64,000 nt of DNA from Saussurea involucrata (lineage: Eukaryota; Streptophyta; Magnoliopsida; Asterales; Asteraceae): the NCBI GenBank assembly GCA_033807775.1, contig CM066318.1:84296879-84360878 (forward strand), given 5' to 3'. Position 1 is the first letter of the stretch, and each line of letters opens with the position of its first letter. Below the pieces are notes generated by a model. That model was not told where the DNA came from. It made no database searches and saw only the letters and a program-made list of their open reading frames with translations. Shown here in pieces: positions 55,259 through 64,000 of the stretch. Made by a program: the position numbers and the translations under genes.

Positions 55259-58200
55259 ATATGGTATCAGAGCAATAGTTTAAGCGAACTAAGTATGCTG
55301 ATGAGATACTTAGACTCAAGCTGAGATGAATTACGTTATGACTTTTGAGATTTGGGTAGAAATACTAAGACGGGATAGTCTTAGAGTCAACGGAAATACG
55401 TGAAATTAGTACTGTGATAATGGTAACAAGGATTCTCATGTATGATATGTTCACAATTTCAATTAGCTACTGTTATTATGAATATATTGTTACGCGAGCA
55501 TGCTTATTTCTAAATTGTTACAGTGACTAACGATCGGTAAAGTACGTTTTGTATAGGGGTATGTGCATAACCATTTCTTATGGTTATCCCTTTAGGTTAT
55601 AGTAGAACGTTGGTGAATATGCCACCAAAATCCTTTGGAGGACAGATCGGTAAATGATTGGGGGTTGGAAGGACAACCTGGAAATTGGCGGGACTCATGA
55701 ACGTCCGCCAAGGTAACCTTTAATAGGTGGTTGATGCGTGTAGATATAGAATATGAGATGTTTGATCAAGACGAAAATAGTATGACATGGTTGATACGTG
55801 AATCGTGGAATGCATATATAGCAAACGTCATAAGGCCGAGAGGGCGACCACCGGTCAGAGGTAGAATGTCAATGATAAGTTACGTAAGTAAGATGATTGA
55901 CCTCGTTGAGTAATTAGCCTTCATTTGCGAGTAAAGTTTTATGCATGGTGTTCTAGTGTGTGTTACATGAATTTTCATGATTTCAAACCAAATGCATAAA
56001 TAACAGATTTAGTCAAGGTTGAATTAGTATGTGCAAGTGTGTATTTAAAGAAAAGGAAATCCCATTTACGTCGCACAACGAAATTTTTGGAGTTGTTACA
56101 AAATATTTCTTACTTTACATGAAAAGTTGATTTGTAGCAAGAAAGCGTTGGCCAGCAAAACATTTAATAACCAACAGGAGTATTGATCTAATAACATCAT
56201 ATAAATAAGTGGGAGAACCGACTAGTTTAATTCGTGTCGGTAAAACTTTTTCGAACTATTGTTGTATGAAAAGATTTTTATTTAATATATTACAGTCGTA
56301 ACAACTTTGTTTTGGTTAAGAAAGATTGAGTTTACGGAAATTTAGTATGCAAACAATTCTCGAGATCGTTGTGCAGTACATTGGAGTCATGTGAATGTTG
56401 GGGTCATGTGTGCCCAAGTTATTCCAAATGTTGTTATTTAAAATGAGAAAATGTGTGAATTAATTTATGTATCAAGTTGTCATGCATGAAGGCTATGAAC
56501 TCGCTAGGTCGTAGAGTATTACGCTTTAAGCTAAGAAAGAACTCCAAGAATGGAGAAGTGTTGGATAAACCTGGGGAAAAAGTTTGTAGTTTTGGTAATT
56601 GTGTTAAAATGAGAGATGAACAGTGTGAGAGTCGAAAGTGGACTTTAGTCTATACCATTGTTCGCTGACTAGGAATACAGTTGCCGAGGGACGGTTGTGT
56701 CCGGAGTAAGAATTAGGTTCAGTTAAGGACCTTAAGGTTAAGGAAGTGTCGACATGTCAAGTATTGACTTTGAAGTCGATAGTTGTGTAAGGTGTATGAG
56801 ACCTTTCATCGGTCATTGGGTGCGGTCTGGGTGCGTCCCGCGTATGCCCGTGCGGACAGGAACAAAGACTGTGAGCGGTACCGGTATGCTGTTATGCAAA
56901 GGGTATGCACAAAGCAAATATTATTGTGTACGACATGGTTAAGGATTTTGAGTGATTGACGAATAAATCACTAATGAAAGAAGTTTCGAATTATTGTTTC
57001 ACAAGCGAAAGATATGTAGTCAAAAACACGCTTTTAATATTTTTGTGGATGTGCAATATTTATGAGGTATTACGTTTTAAAATTGTGAACATGTGAGTTG
57101 GGGGATTTTGGTAAATCCGACCATGTAAAGTTTTTAAGAGTGGTAAAACTTTGTTTTGGGGCCGATGGCCAATTAAGGGATTAAAAAGGTAAAGAATTGG
57201 GTAACAATGTATTTTGGTTTATGTAATCGTGTGCGTGACACATGTTTAACCAAACGTTTATTTTGGCCTTAAAGGCTTGATTGATATTCAAATGAGTCTT
57301 TTGAATGTTTGTCAGTTTTAATGACTCGAGATGGAGTCTTGGTTGTGTTATATGCTTAACTGCATTCTATTTGAATAAGTGTCGGTCTTAAGTGTAAATA
57401 GTGTTTGATAATTCTCGCGTTTTTTAATACCTTTGGAACTAACGAACCTTGGCGAAGTATATACATTATGAAGTATATAAGAGTTGCATATACCTATATA
57501 AATTGACTTCGTTGGGAAAGTAGCAATGAAGGAGTCATAGATTTATCATGCCTCGGAACGTATGTTGCATAATGATCATTGATCCTTGGAGTAAATGGCT
57601 CGGTTTTGAACTCAGTTGAGTCTTAAGAGCATTGACCCGATTTAATAAGCTCGTTGTAGGCTTGGGTTGGGGTTACATGGATTGTATTAAAATAGAAGTT
57701 TGCATGATGTGAACGTTTTGGGTATTCTTTTGGATTTAATTATTGTTAAGTCTTAAATCAGAAGAATAAAAGTTGAAGGACCACTTTGTAAGAGTGTTAA
57801 GATTATGAAAGACTGTTGTGTTATAGAAGTGTTTTACTTGCGATGTGGATGGTTTACAAAGGAGAAAGTATTAGGCACAAATGAAGTGAGGTATGGAAAA
57901 TGTTGATCTGTGAAGGATTGTACCGTGTTTTAGTATTGGTTTGGAATCACAAGGAGCTAGTATGAACGAATAAGTTCAAGTTATTTAGCAAATCGAGAGT
58001 GGTAGTTCAACTAAAGTTGGAGAGGAGATATTTAGTGAAATAAACTCAGTTAATATTTGTATGAATGATTGTGAGAAACCTGGTCGGTGGTGAAAGGTTA
58101 TGTGTGGAGAATGTACGAGTGAGTATTGGTATCAACTGCCAAGATAAATGTGTCAACTAGTATGTATTATGAAGTTAGAACTAGGAAGCATCTGATGGAA

Positions 58201-58981
58201 GTCTTTTCGGGGATTCCGGATGAAAAGTACCACTTTGTCATTAAAGTTGTTGGGGCATGTAGTTTGTAAGAGGGAGTAGTGATATGGCTAATATCGAAAC
58301 AGAATGTCGGAATGGTATTGGGTGTTTACCCAAAGTGATTTTGATTGTGTGAGTTGCTTCCTATGATAGAAAGATTGGACTTAAGAATGTAATCATATTG
58401 CAGGTTCAATAGAGTTATCACTTTTGATGTTCAATACTTTGGTGCTTGGTTGTATTGTGGTTGTGCGATGAGATAGTGATGTGAGGAACTGATAGCATTC
58501 TATACCGAAGAAACGTGTAAGTCATGGATGTAATAATGGACTGCCGTGGTTGTTGAAGTATTTAATAGTAACAAGTATGTTTAATTTACAGTGTACGTGG
58601 AAATTTGAGGTAGTACATGTTAATGTTATTTTGAGACCTGGAGAGTGAGTTGGGATGATGATGGGGTGAGAGGAAGACTCTTGTTCTTCTCAATCCCATT
58701 GGTTTTAGGTGAAGAGAATACTGTAACCGTTAAGCTATAGTGTTGGAGTATTCAGTAGATGTAAAACAAATACAGCAAATGCAGTTCTCGGTGTTACGAG
58801 GATTTGGCTAGAGATCTTAACTGACGTTTTTAGATAAACTGTCCTTTTGGACTGTAGCTGTGTGGTGGATATTCCGTGTAAACAAGAGAGAAATGATAAC
58901 GGTATGCTAGACTAAGAAGTAGTCAAACATGGATTTGATGATAACAATTACTCTAAGAGGATTGGTTTACAGGTATATCAT
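55259..58981 (+). other. PBS, leader and noncoding interior of element F
   Basis: PBS TGGTATCAGAGC is at 55262-55273. The leader has a possible hairpin at 55446-55486 (TATGTTC/GAATATA, loop with palindrome TAGCTA). The rest is C-poor and full of stops. 56020-56100 and 56350-56735 align with A, and partly with C. No gag or RT is readable. Confidence 0.7.
56350..56735 (+). repeat. Conserved noncoding block shared with A and C
   Basis: Begins near ATTCTCGAGATCGTTGTG, includes CATGCATGAAGGCTATGAAC (56481 on) and AGGTCGTAGAGTATTACG, and ends near GTTGCCGAGGGACGG. It matches A (11095-11510, minus) closely. A 63-codon frame at 56477-56668 crosses it, but the frame is not kept in A. Confidence 0.7.
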
Positions 58982-59272
58982 TTGGATCTTCCGTCAGAAT
59001 TGGGAGGGGTACATAATACCTTCCAAGTATGTTATCTTCGGAAATGTTTGGCCGAAGAGGAAGATGTGATTTCACTCACTTATGTGAGAGTAGATGAAAA
59101 GAGTCGCGGTGTGGAAGAACCAGAGGCAATTTTGGAAAGATCAGTTAGGAAGCTACGTCGTGGTAAAGAAGTAGCTATGTTGAAAGTTCAGTGGAAACAC
59201 CACCGAGGTAGTAATGTAACTTTAGAATCGAAAGAGAGTATGAGGGATAGATATCCTCATTTGTTTACCTGA
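58982..59272 (+). pseudogene. pol: Integrase/chromodomain remnant of element F
   Basis: The reading LDLPSELGGVHNTFQVCYLR, RKCLAEEEDVISL, the linker VDEKSRGVEEPEAILERSV and the chromodomain MLKVQWKHHRGSNVTLESKE...DRYPHLFT follows chromovirus order. It ends in TGA at 59272. Homology begins near 58970, upstream of the ATG. The rest of pol is unreadable. A purine-rich AAGTTGGGAGTAT (59301-59313) precedes the 3' LTR as PPT. Confidence 0.85.
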
Positions 59273-59313
59273 CTTTGATTTCGAGGACGAAATCATTTTC
59301 AAGTTGGGAGTAT

Positions 59314-61375
59314 TGTAACATCCTAAATCTTCGTTATTATTATTATTATTATAATAAGATTGGGATGTATTTGTATTTGGAGTAACCTTGAATTATATAG
59401 AGTATTATAATTCAATTAGGGTTAAAATACAAATGTTGAAAGTTTAAAGATTCTTTTAGGAAATATTAAACTTGAGGGTTTGTTGTGTCATTTCTTTAAA
59501 ATTTGAGGTGTGGTGGGTAATTTGAGTATGACTCATCTGTTTGATTGTGAGGTGTCACACAATTAGTCTAAATGACTAAGTGTGTGTGTGTGTTTGTGAG
59601 TTTGTTCGGCAACAGAGAGAATAGAGATAACGAGAGAGAGAGAGAGCGAGAAAGAAGAAGGCAGGAGAAAGAAAGGTTTGATTTTGGAAGAATTGTGGTA
59701 AGGAAATATGATTTTCTTCTATTAATTTCTTAATCTAAGTGGTGTATTAAGCTATAAATCATCTGTTCAGATTTGGATTAAGCTGAGAAGAGTTTTTGTG
59801 AAGAACACTGTGTTCAGAAAGCTGATAAGGTGAGTTTATTTAATCTTCTTAAAATTAAGCAATTAGAATTGAAATTGATATGTTATACTTGTGTTTAAAC
59901 ATGATGGTATGACTTAATTGAGAAATGGTAGGCTTAATGAGATGAATTTATGAACTGACTTAATGAAGAAGACGAATGAACAGTGTTTGCGAAAAGTGAG
60001 AATTTCGCAACAGTTGGTTGCGCAAAGTGATAGAATTCGCAAGCGTGGCTTGCGAGTTTTGAAGAACTCGCAACAGTGGGTTGCGAATTTTGAGCTTTTC
60101 GCAGCTTTGGCTTGCGAGAAGTAAGAAGTTCGCAGCTTTGGCTTGCGAAAAGTGTAGCTTTTCGCTACAATGGCTTGCGACTTTTGTGGACTTTCAGTAG
60201 CAGTTTGAGGCTTTTTATGTGGAATGCAATCTGATATTTATATGCTAATTGTTATATGATTATAACTTAGATTTGGATATGAAAGCCATGATATAATAAA
60301 TTGTAAGGACTTATTTATGAGTCCGATTATGTAGTTTACATTTGAGATGTTAATTTCCGAAGCTAAGTGGCAAAAATGGGGATAATTGTTGTAATTAATA
60401 TTCTATATATAGATATATAGAATATATGATATATCGTACATTTTAGTATACGATAGAAAGAGTGATGATACACAATTATTGTGTTGCGTTGGCTAGAAAT
60501 ATGCATCTGGTCATCAGAGGGCCACTTAGTACGGTTTAATGGGAACCAATTACCAGCCATTGACCGAAAGGATGTAATTTCTAGTGGTGGAGTGTATCTT
60601 GGATTACCAGAGGGCCCTTGTTGTTAAGCGCTATATAAATTAAATCCCATTTGGGGGCCAGTGTTCAAGATGGTGAGAAAAGTGAAATGTGGAATAGGCA
60701 GACATCGAGTTTGTATTTCCCATTTCAGACGGAAGATTTGATATCCTCATTTTAAGTTCGGAGATAAACAAATATTGAAATTTGTAATCTCTACTTCCGG
60801 ACTAAGAAATAAGCAGGTATAGAAACTGTAATTTCTTTGGATGGGGAGTTACTTATAATCTGGTATGATTTATAGTAACTCTTGTTGATATTATTACGAC
60901 TAGATGAATTAGTCATAAGGATGGGAATTGGGTGGATTCCTGTTGTTGAAAAGAGCTTTGGTACGGTAAGATGGTTGATAACAGGTTTGATATATCTGTT
61001 AATATTTTAGTTGTTAAATTTTAATTTGATTTGAATATTCTCACTAGGCGAAAGCCTAATGTTTCAAGTTGAATTTTCTTACCAGGTACAAGCTCCGGGA
61101 AATAAGCGGGATGTGCGTTGAGAGCATTTGGAAAGACTCAGAATTGAATTAACAGAGGATCTAGATATTCTTTTGGTGCTTTTGGGGACTGATGATTAGA
61201 TAACCTAGTTAATCTAATTATGATGTATGATTTGATTAATAGGTTATTTGATTTAGAAGTTATTGTTTATAGAAAACCTTGATGTATGATCCTCTTGTTA
61301 TATAAGTTTGAAGTTTATTGTCATAACTTGTGGAATTTTTAAGGTTTAAATTAGCCCTGTTTTTAGGGTGTTACA
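59314..61375 (+). repeat. 3' LTR of element F
   Basis: 2062 bp. It has the same order of parts as the 5' LTR: donor near 59828, TTCGCAA cluster 59995-60185, hairpin 61031-61067. The extra length is mainly in simple repeats (GTGTGT near 59581, GAGA near 59632). Confidence 0.92.
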
Positions 61376-61496
61376 AAAGCCGTCAATCTTGATCGAATGA
61401 ATGGCTAAGATCACTTCTTTACTTCTCATATATTTAGCACTTCTCATTTGAACCTCTCCCTATATATATATATATAAATGGAGAGAGAGAGAGATG

Positions 61497-61670
61497 AAGG
61501 ATCATGCGAGAAGTTAAACATTATGAGAGAACGCGAGAATTGTGATATCATATATGATTACACGGCTTGTGGGTGTGTTTAATCATATATGATTAAGCTT
61601 GTGTATCATATATGATATCACACTTCTCACATTCTCGCATAAGGTTTAGCTTCTCGTTTGAACCTGCCCC
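61497..61670. mobile_element. Short MITE with ATCATATATGAT palindromes
   Basis: TIRs AGGATCATGCGAGAAGTTAAAC and the inverse of AGGTTCAAACGAGAAGCTAAACC enclose about 90 bp with three ATCATATATGAT palindromes. It is followed by a TA run (61677-61741), the longest in the window. Confidence 0.7.
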
Positions 61671-61743
<73 letters not shown>

Positions 61744-62468
61744 TAGAGAGAGAGAGAGAGAGTAAGATTCGAGGAAAAACCTCAAAAAAATGGAAACCTG
61801 AGGAACACCCTGGTAGCCCTTCATCTGGACGGTATGCGTTTGTGCATATAGGTAAATTATGTTGTTTTTTTGGTTTTTATACACAAGTGAGAAATTCAAA
61901 TGAGAAATGATAAGTGTTTGAGAAATGGAGAAATGATCCTAGCCCTTCATCTGTTCAACATTTGCGGCTTTGATTGAGAAGCACCGAATAATTCCTCACG
62001 TGGTCTGCAGAAGATAGAGGAGTGGTTTCGTAAAATACGCGAGGCGAGTTCATATGTGAACCTTCGTGATTCACATATGAGTTATACGTTCATATGTGAA
62101 TCAGTTAATTAGTTCGTATGTGAATCAGTTAATTAGTTCATATGAGAATCAGTTAATTAGTTTATATGAGAATCAGTTAATTAGTTCAACTGATTGACAT
62201 ATGAACCTACAGTTAATTAGTTCATATGAGAATCAGTTAATTAGTTCATACATGAAGCACAAAGGTTCATATGTAAATTAGTTAAAAAGAGTTCATATGT
62301 GAATCACACAGGTTCATATATGAACTCGTCCCGCGTATTTGTGAAAGTTACGAAACTATCCTTCTATTTTTGGAATAGACGCAACTTTGACCCGTCAAAA
62401 TCGCAATTCTTGAGCGATCAAAGCAATTCTTATACCCGCTTTTAAAGGTAAGATATCAACCTTTGAGC

Positions 62469-62493
62469 GGGGGGGGGGGGGGGGGGGGGGGGG
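62469..62493. repeat. Poly-G run of 25 bases
   Basis: An uninterrupted G tract. Such runs are G-quadruplex prone and error-prone in sequencing, so the exact length is uncertain. Confidence 0.9.
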
Positions 62494-62586
62494 CTCTCAC
62501 AGATCTACTCTCCAGTGTCTTCCGTCCACAAGTTCTACCTACGCTTCCCGGTTATAAGATCTCATACGGAAGAACAACCTCTAGGA

Positions 62587-62652
62587 TCATTCATCATCCT
62601 CAGTAGCTTGAGCAGGCTCCTCAATGGCTTGGATAGCCGCTGAAGTAATATC
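62587..62652 (-). pseudogene. Captured terminal exon fragment
   Basis: On the minus strand an acceptor-like TACATGTTAG is followed by DITSAAIQAIEEPAQATEDD E and TGA. The acidic C-terminus, the splice acceptor and the pyrimidine-rich upstream stretch look like the last exon of a host gene, with 3' UTR running to the poly-C (minus). The gene is not recognised. Confidence 0.45.
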
Positions 62653-62839
62653 CTAACATGTACTCAAGAACACAAGAAAAGAGCTTTTAAATGGCCTTCT
62701 GTTTTTTGATCAAAAAGTAGTGTTTTCCCGTGTTTTTAGGCCATAAACTAGACCAGTCAAATCCGATCTTGACCGTATGAATGGCTAAGATTAATTCTCT
62801 ATTTCTCACACACTTAGAATTTCTCATTTAAACCTATGG

Positions 62840-62878
<39 letters not shown>

Positions 62879-62883
62879 GGGTT

Positions 62884-63113
62884 GGGTTCCGGTGAGAAGT
62901 GCCAAATTTGGTGAGAAGCGTGAGAAGTGCCAAATTTGGTGAGAAGTGGTTATCAACCGTTGGATGAGAAATGGACGAACATTAGGATGAGATGCACCGG
63001 ATCAATTCGCTTTTAAGCCGCAATTCATGGGAGGGTACTTGATTAAAAATGATCAACGCTTTAAAAGTACTTCTCACACTTCTCACCAAAAATGACACTT
63101 CTCACATGATCCC
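62884..63113. mobile_element. MITE with GGTGAGAAGTG termini
   Basis: GGGTTCCGGTGAGAAGTGCC at the left (its GGTGAGAAG core repeated twice more) pairs with CACTTCTCACATGATCCC at the right. The interior is unremarkable. Confidence 0.65.
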
Positions 63114-63136
63114 ATGCCTAAGACCAACCTGTTTTT

Positions 63137-63298
63137 GTGAGACCGGTGAGACTAAGTTTTTACACTTGAAACTTCACAGTAAAACACGGTGAAGGTAAAA
63201 AAAGATAGGAACCTTTACAACAAAAACACTGTGAAGGTTACCTTCACAGTATTTTGCTGTGAAGTTTCAAGTGTAAAAACTTGGTCTCACCGGTCTCT
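63137..63298. repeat. Long hairpin, near-perfect inverted repeat
   Basis: GTGAGACCGGTGAGACTAAG and the following TTTTTACACTTGAAACTTCA are inverted at 63250-63296 (TGAAGTTTCAAGTGTAAAAA, CTTGGTCTCACCGGTCTC). Arms are about 65 bp and the spacer about 40 bp. It is a MITE or a transcript-hairpin source. Confidence 0.75.
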
Positions 63299-64000
63299 GA
63301 TAACGCCACTTTTTGGCGTTATTTTCAGTTCTCAAACCAATGAGATTGGCTTGTATTCAAGTAAAAAGGCGTGTATTTTACGGTTTATCTAGTGATTTAT
63401 ACAGGTTATCTAAAAGACGGTAATCCTCGAGAAAAGAAGCTAAAAAGAGCCCAAAACGAGTCCAAACGAAGCCTAACGGAAGCCCAAAAGTCAAGCCCAA
63501 GACCCGCAACCGAACCAGGACCCGATCCGCGAACCAGAAATCGACCCACGCAGCAAAAAGCATACGCGCGACTTGCCACGCGACTTGCAAGTCGCGTGGT
63601 AGGTCGCGTAACCCACTGTTTGTCGATTTTCAGCTGTTAATTTCGGGATTTAGGTCATTCATTCGATACGCAACTTTCACACAACGGCCAGAGCAGTTCC
63701 AGGGGCGATTTTTAGAGCCGAGTGACACCTTTTGGAGCGACGAGGGAGGATCAATCGAGGACACGTTCACGACGCAAGTAGATTCAATCACGGGAGAAGG
63801 GAGTTCATCACTACATCTTTCACATTCACCACGATCACAGTTATTATGTTTACATACGTTTTCGTTTCTCTTTCTCTTGTGTTTGAATCCCCCAACATCA
63901 CGAACTAATCTTTAGATGTTGGGGGTTGGATTGAATTAGGATTGAACATATAGATGGATGACGAGTGACTTTTATCAGTTTTCCGATTTAATGAATGCAT
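63298..64000 (+). repeat. Probable start of another LTR, cut by the window edge
   Basis: TGATAACGCCACTTTTTGGCGTT gives a TG start with an immediate inverted repeat. A CpG-rich block CGCGACTTGCCACGCGACTT and its inverse (63567-63610) lies inside, as in the other LTRs here. At 63888-63925 CCCCCAACATC pairs with GATGTTGGGGG. The 3' end and interior lie beyond the window. The short open frames here are not convincing. Confidence 0.45.

Larger units (their letters stand above)
53206..61375 (+). mobile_element. Ty3/gypsy element F, non-autonomous
   Basis: LTRs are 53206-55258 and 59314-61375 (TGTAACATCCTAAATC...TAGGGTGTTACA), with few differences between them. The PBS is 55262-55273. The flanks AAAGA (53201-53205) and AAAGC (61376-61380) differ by one base. 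The interior is 4.05 kb. Only the integrase/chromodomain end is readable (58982-59272). A weak gag-like start MPPKSFGGQIGK is seen at 55620. It shares a noncoding block with A and C. Confidence 0.92.
52508..61460. mobile_element. Palindrome-rich MITE (M5) split by element F
   Basis: The left part (52508-53205) has TIR AAGTTCAAATGAGAAGTG and a TTCATATATGAA array. The right part (61376-61460) has GATCACTTCTTTACTTCTCA and ATTTAGCACTTCTCATTTGAACC. Removal of F rejoins CGGTCAAAG with CCGTCAATCTTGATCG, as expected for one M2-type element. Confidence 0.8.
61893..62840. mobile_element. Palindrome-rich MITE (M6) with captured exon and poly-G
   Basis: The left TIR AATTCAAATGAGAAATGA and right TCATTT-AAACC end belong to the M2 family. 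The TTCATATGTGAA array occupies 62045-62330. Unlike its relatives it contains a 25-base G run (62469-62493) and about 230 bp of non-MITE DNA up to about 62720. Confidence 0.75.

Overview
This window is flowering-plant nuclear DNA made almost entirely of nested transposable elements. The evidence is LTR retrotransposons primed by initiator tRNA-Met (TGGTATCAGAGC) or by an Athila-type primer site, a plant PIF/Harbinger transposase, MULE-like and hAT-like TIR elements, and many MITEs sitting in (TA)n tracts. A eudicot is likely. An asterid such as a member of the Asteraceae is a guess from the style of the repeats (GTACCC..GCGATGCGGCGG repeats, CGACACG-rich hAT element). I see no complete host gene, rRNA, tRNA or CRISPR array.

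Layout. 97-5478: a young gag-only Copia element with 1255-bp LTRs and TSD ATTTC. 5484-6400: a LINE-like tail and a decayed gene fragment. 6410-14621 (minus, TSD TCTAG): non-autonomous Ty3/gypsy element 'A', whose LTRs are fused to part of a TRIM. 15900-32060: a hAT-like element (8-bp TSD) split by gypsy element 'C' (16041-29061, plus, TSD CGACA), which is itself split by an Athila-like gag-only element 'D' (22086-27361, TSD GAAAG), and further interrupted by several MITEs. 34400-36328: a MULE-like element with a perfect 9-bp TSD. 36366-48080: a second long-TIR element split by a nearly intact Tekay/Del-type chromovirus 'E' (37819-46189, minus) and a PIF/Harbinger element (46413-48029). 48081-52500: the least repetitive stretch, with a Tourist-like MITE and possible exon fragments. 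52508-61460: a MITE with TTCATATATGAA palindromes, split by gypsy element 'F' (53206-61375, plus). 61497-63298: more MITEs, one holding a captured terminal exon. 63298 to the end: the start of another LTR.

How the parts relate. Only E carries a recognisable gag-pol, broken by one frameshift and two in-frame TAG codons. A, C and F keep LTRs, PBS, PPT and the last piece of integrase/chromodomain, but their roughly 4-kb interiors have no gag or reverse transcriptase that I can read. Those interiors share noncoding blocks with each other. A, C and E (F in a diverged form) also share two RNA-like structures. One is a hairpin at the 3' end of a predicted LTR-leader intron, overlapping its branch point. 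The other is a hairpin downstream of the PBS with a palindromic TGGCCA loop. Both show compensatory changes. I infer a family of parasitic chromovirus-like elements mobilised in trans by E-like elements and keeping the cis RNA signals needed for splicing, dimerisation or packaging. This is the most interesting system in the window.
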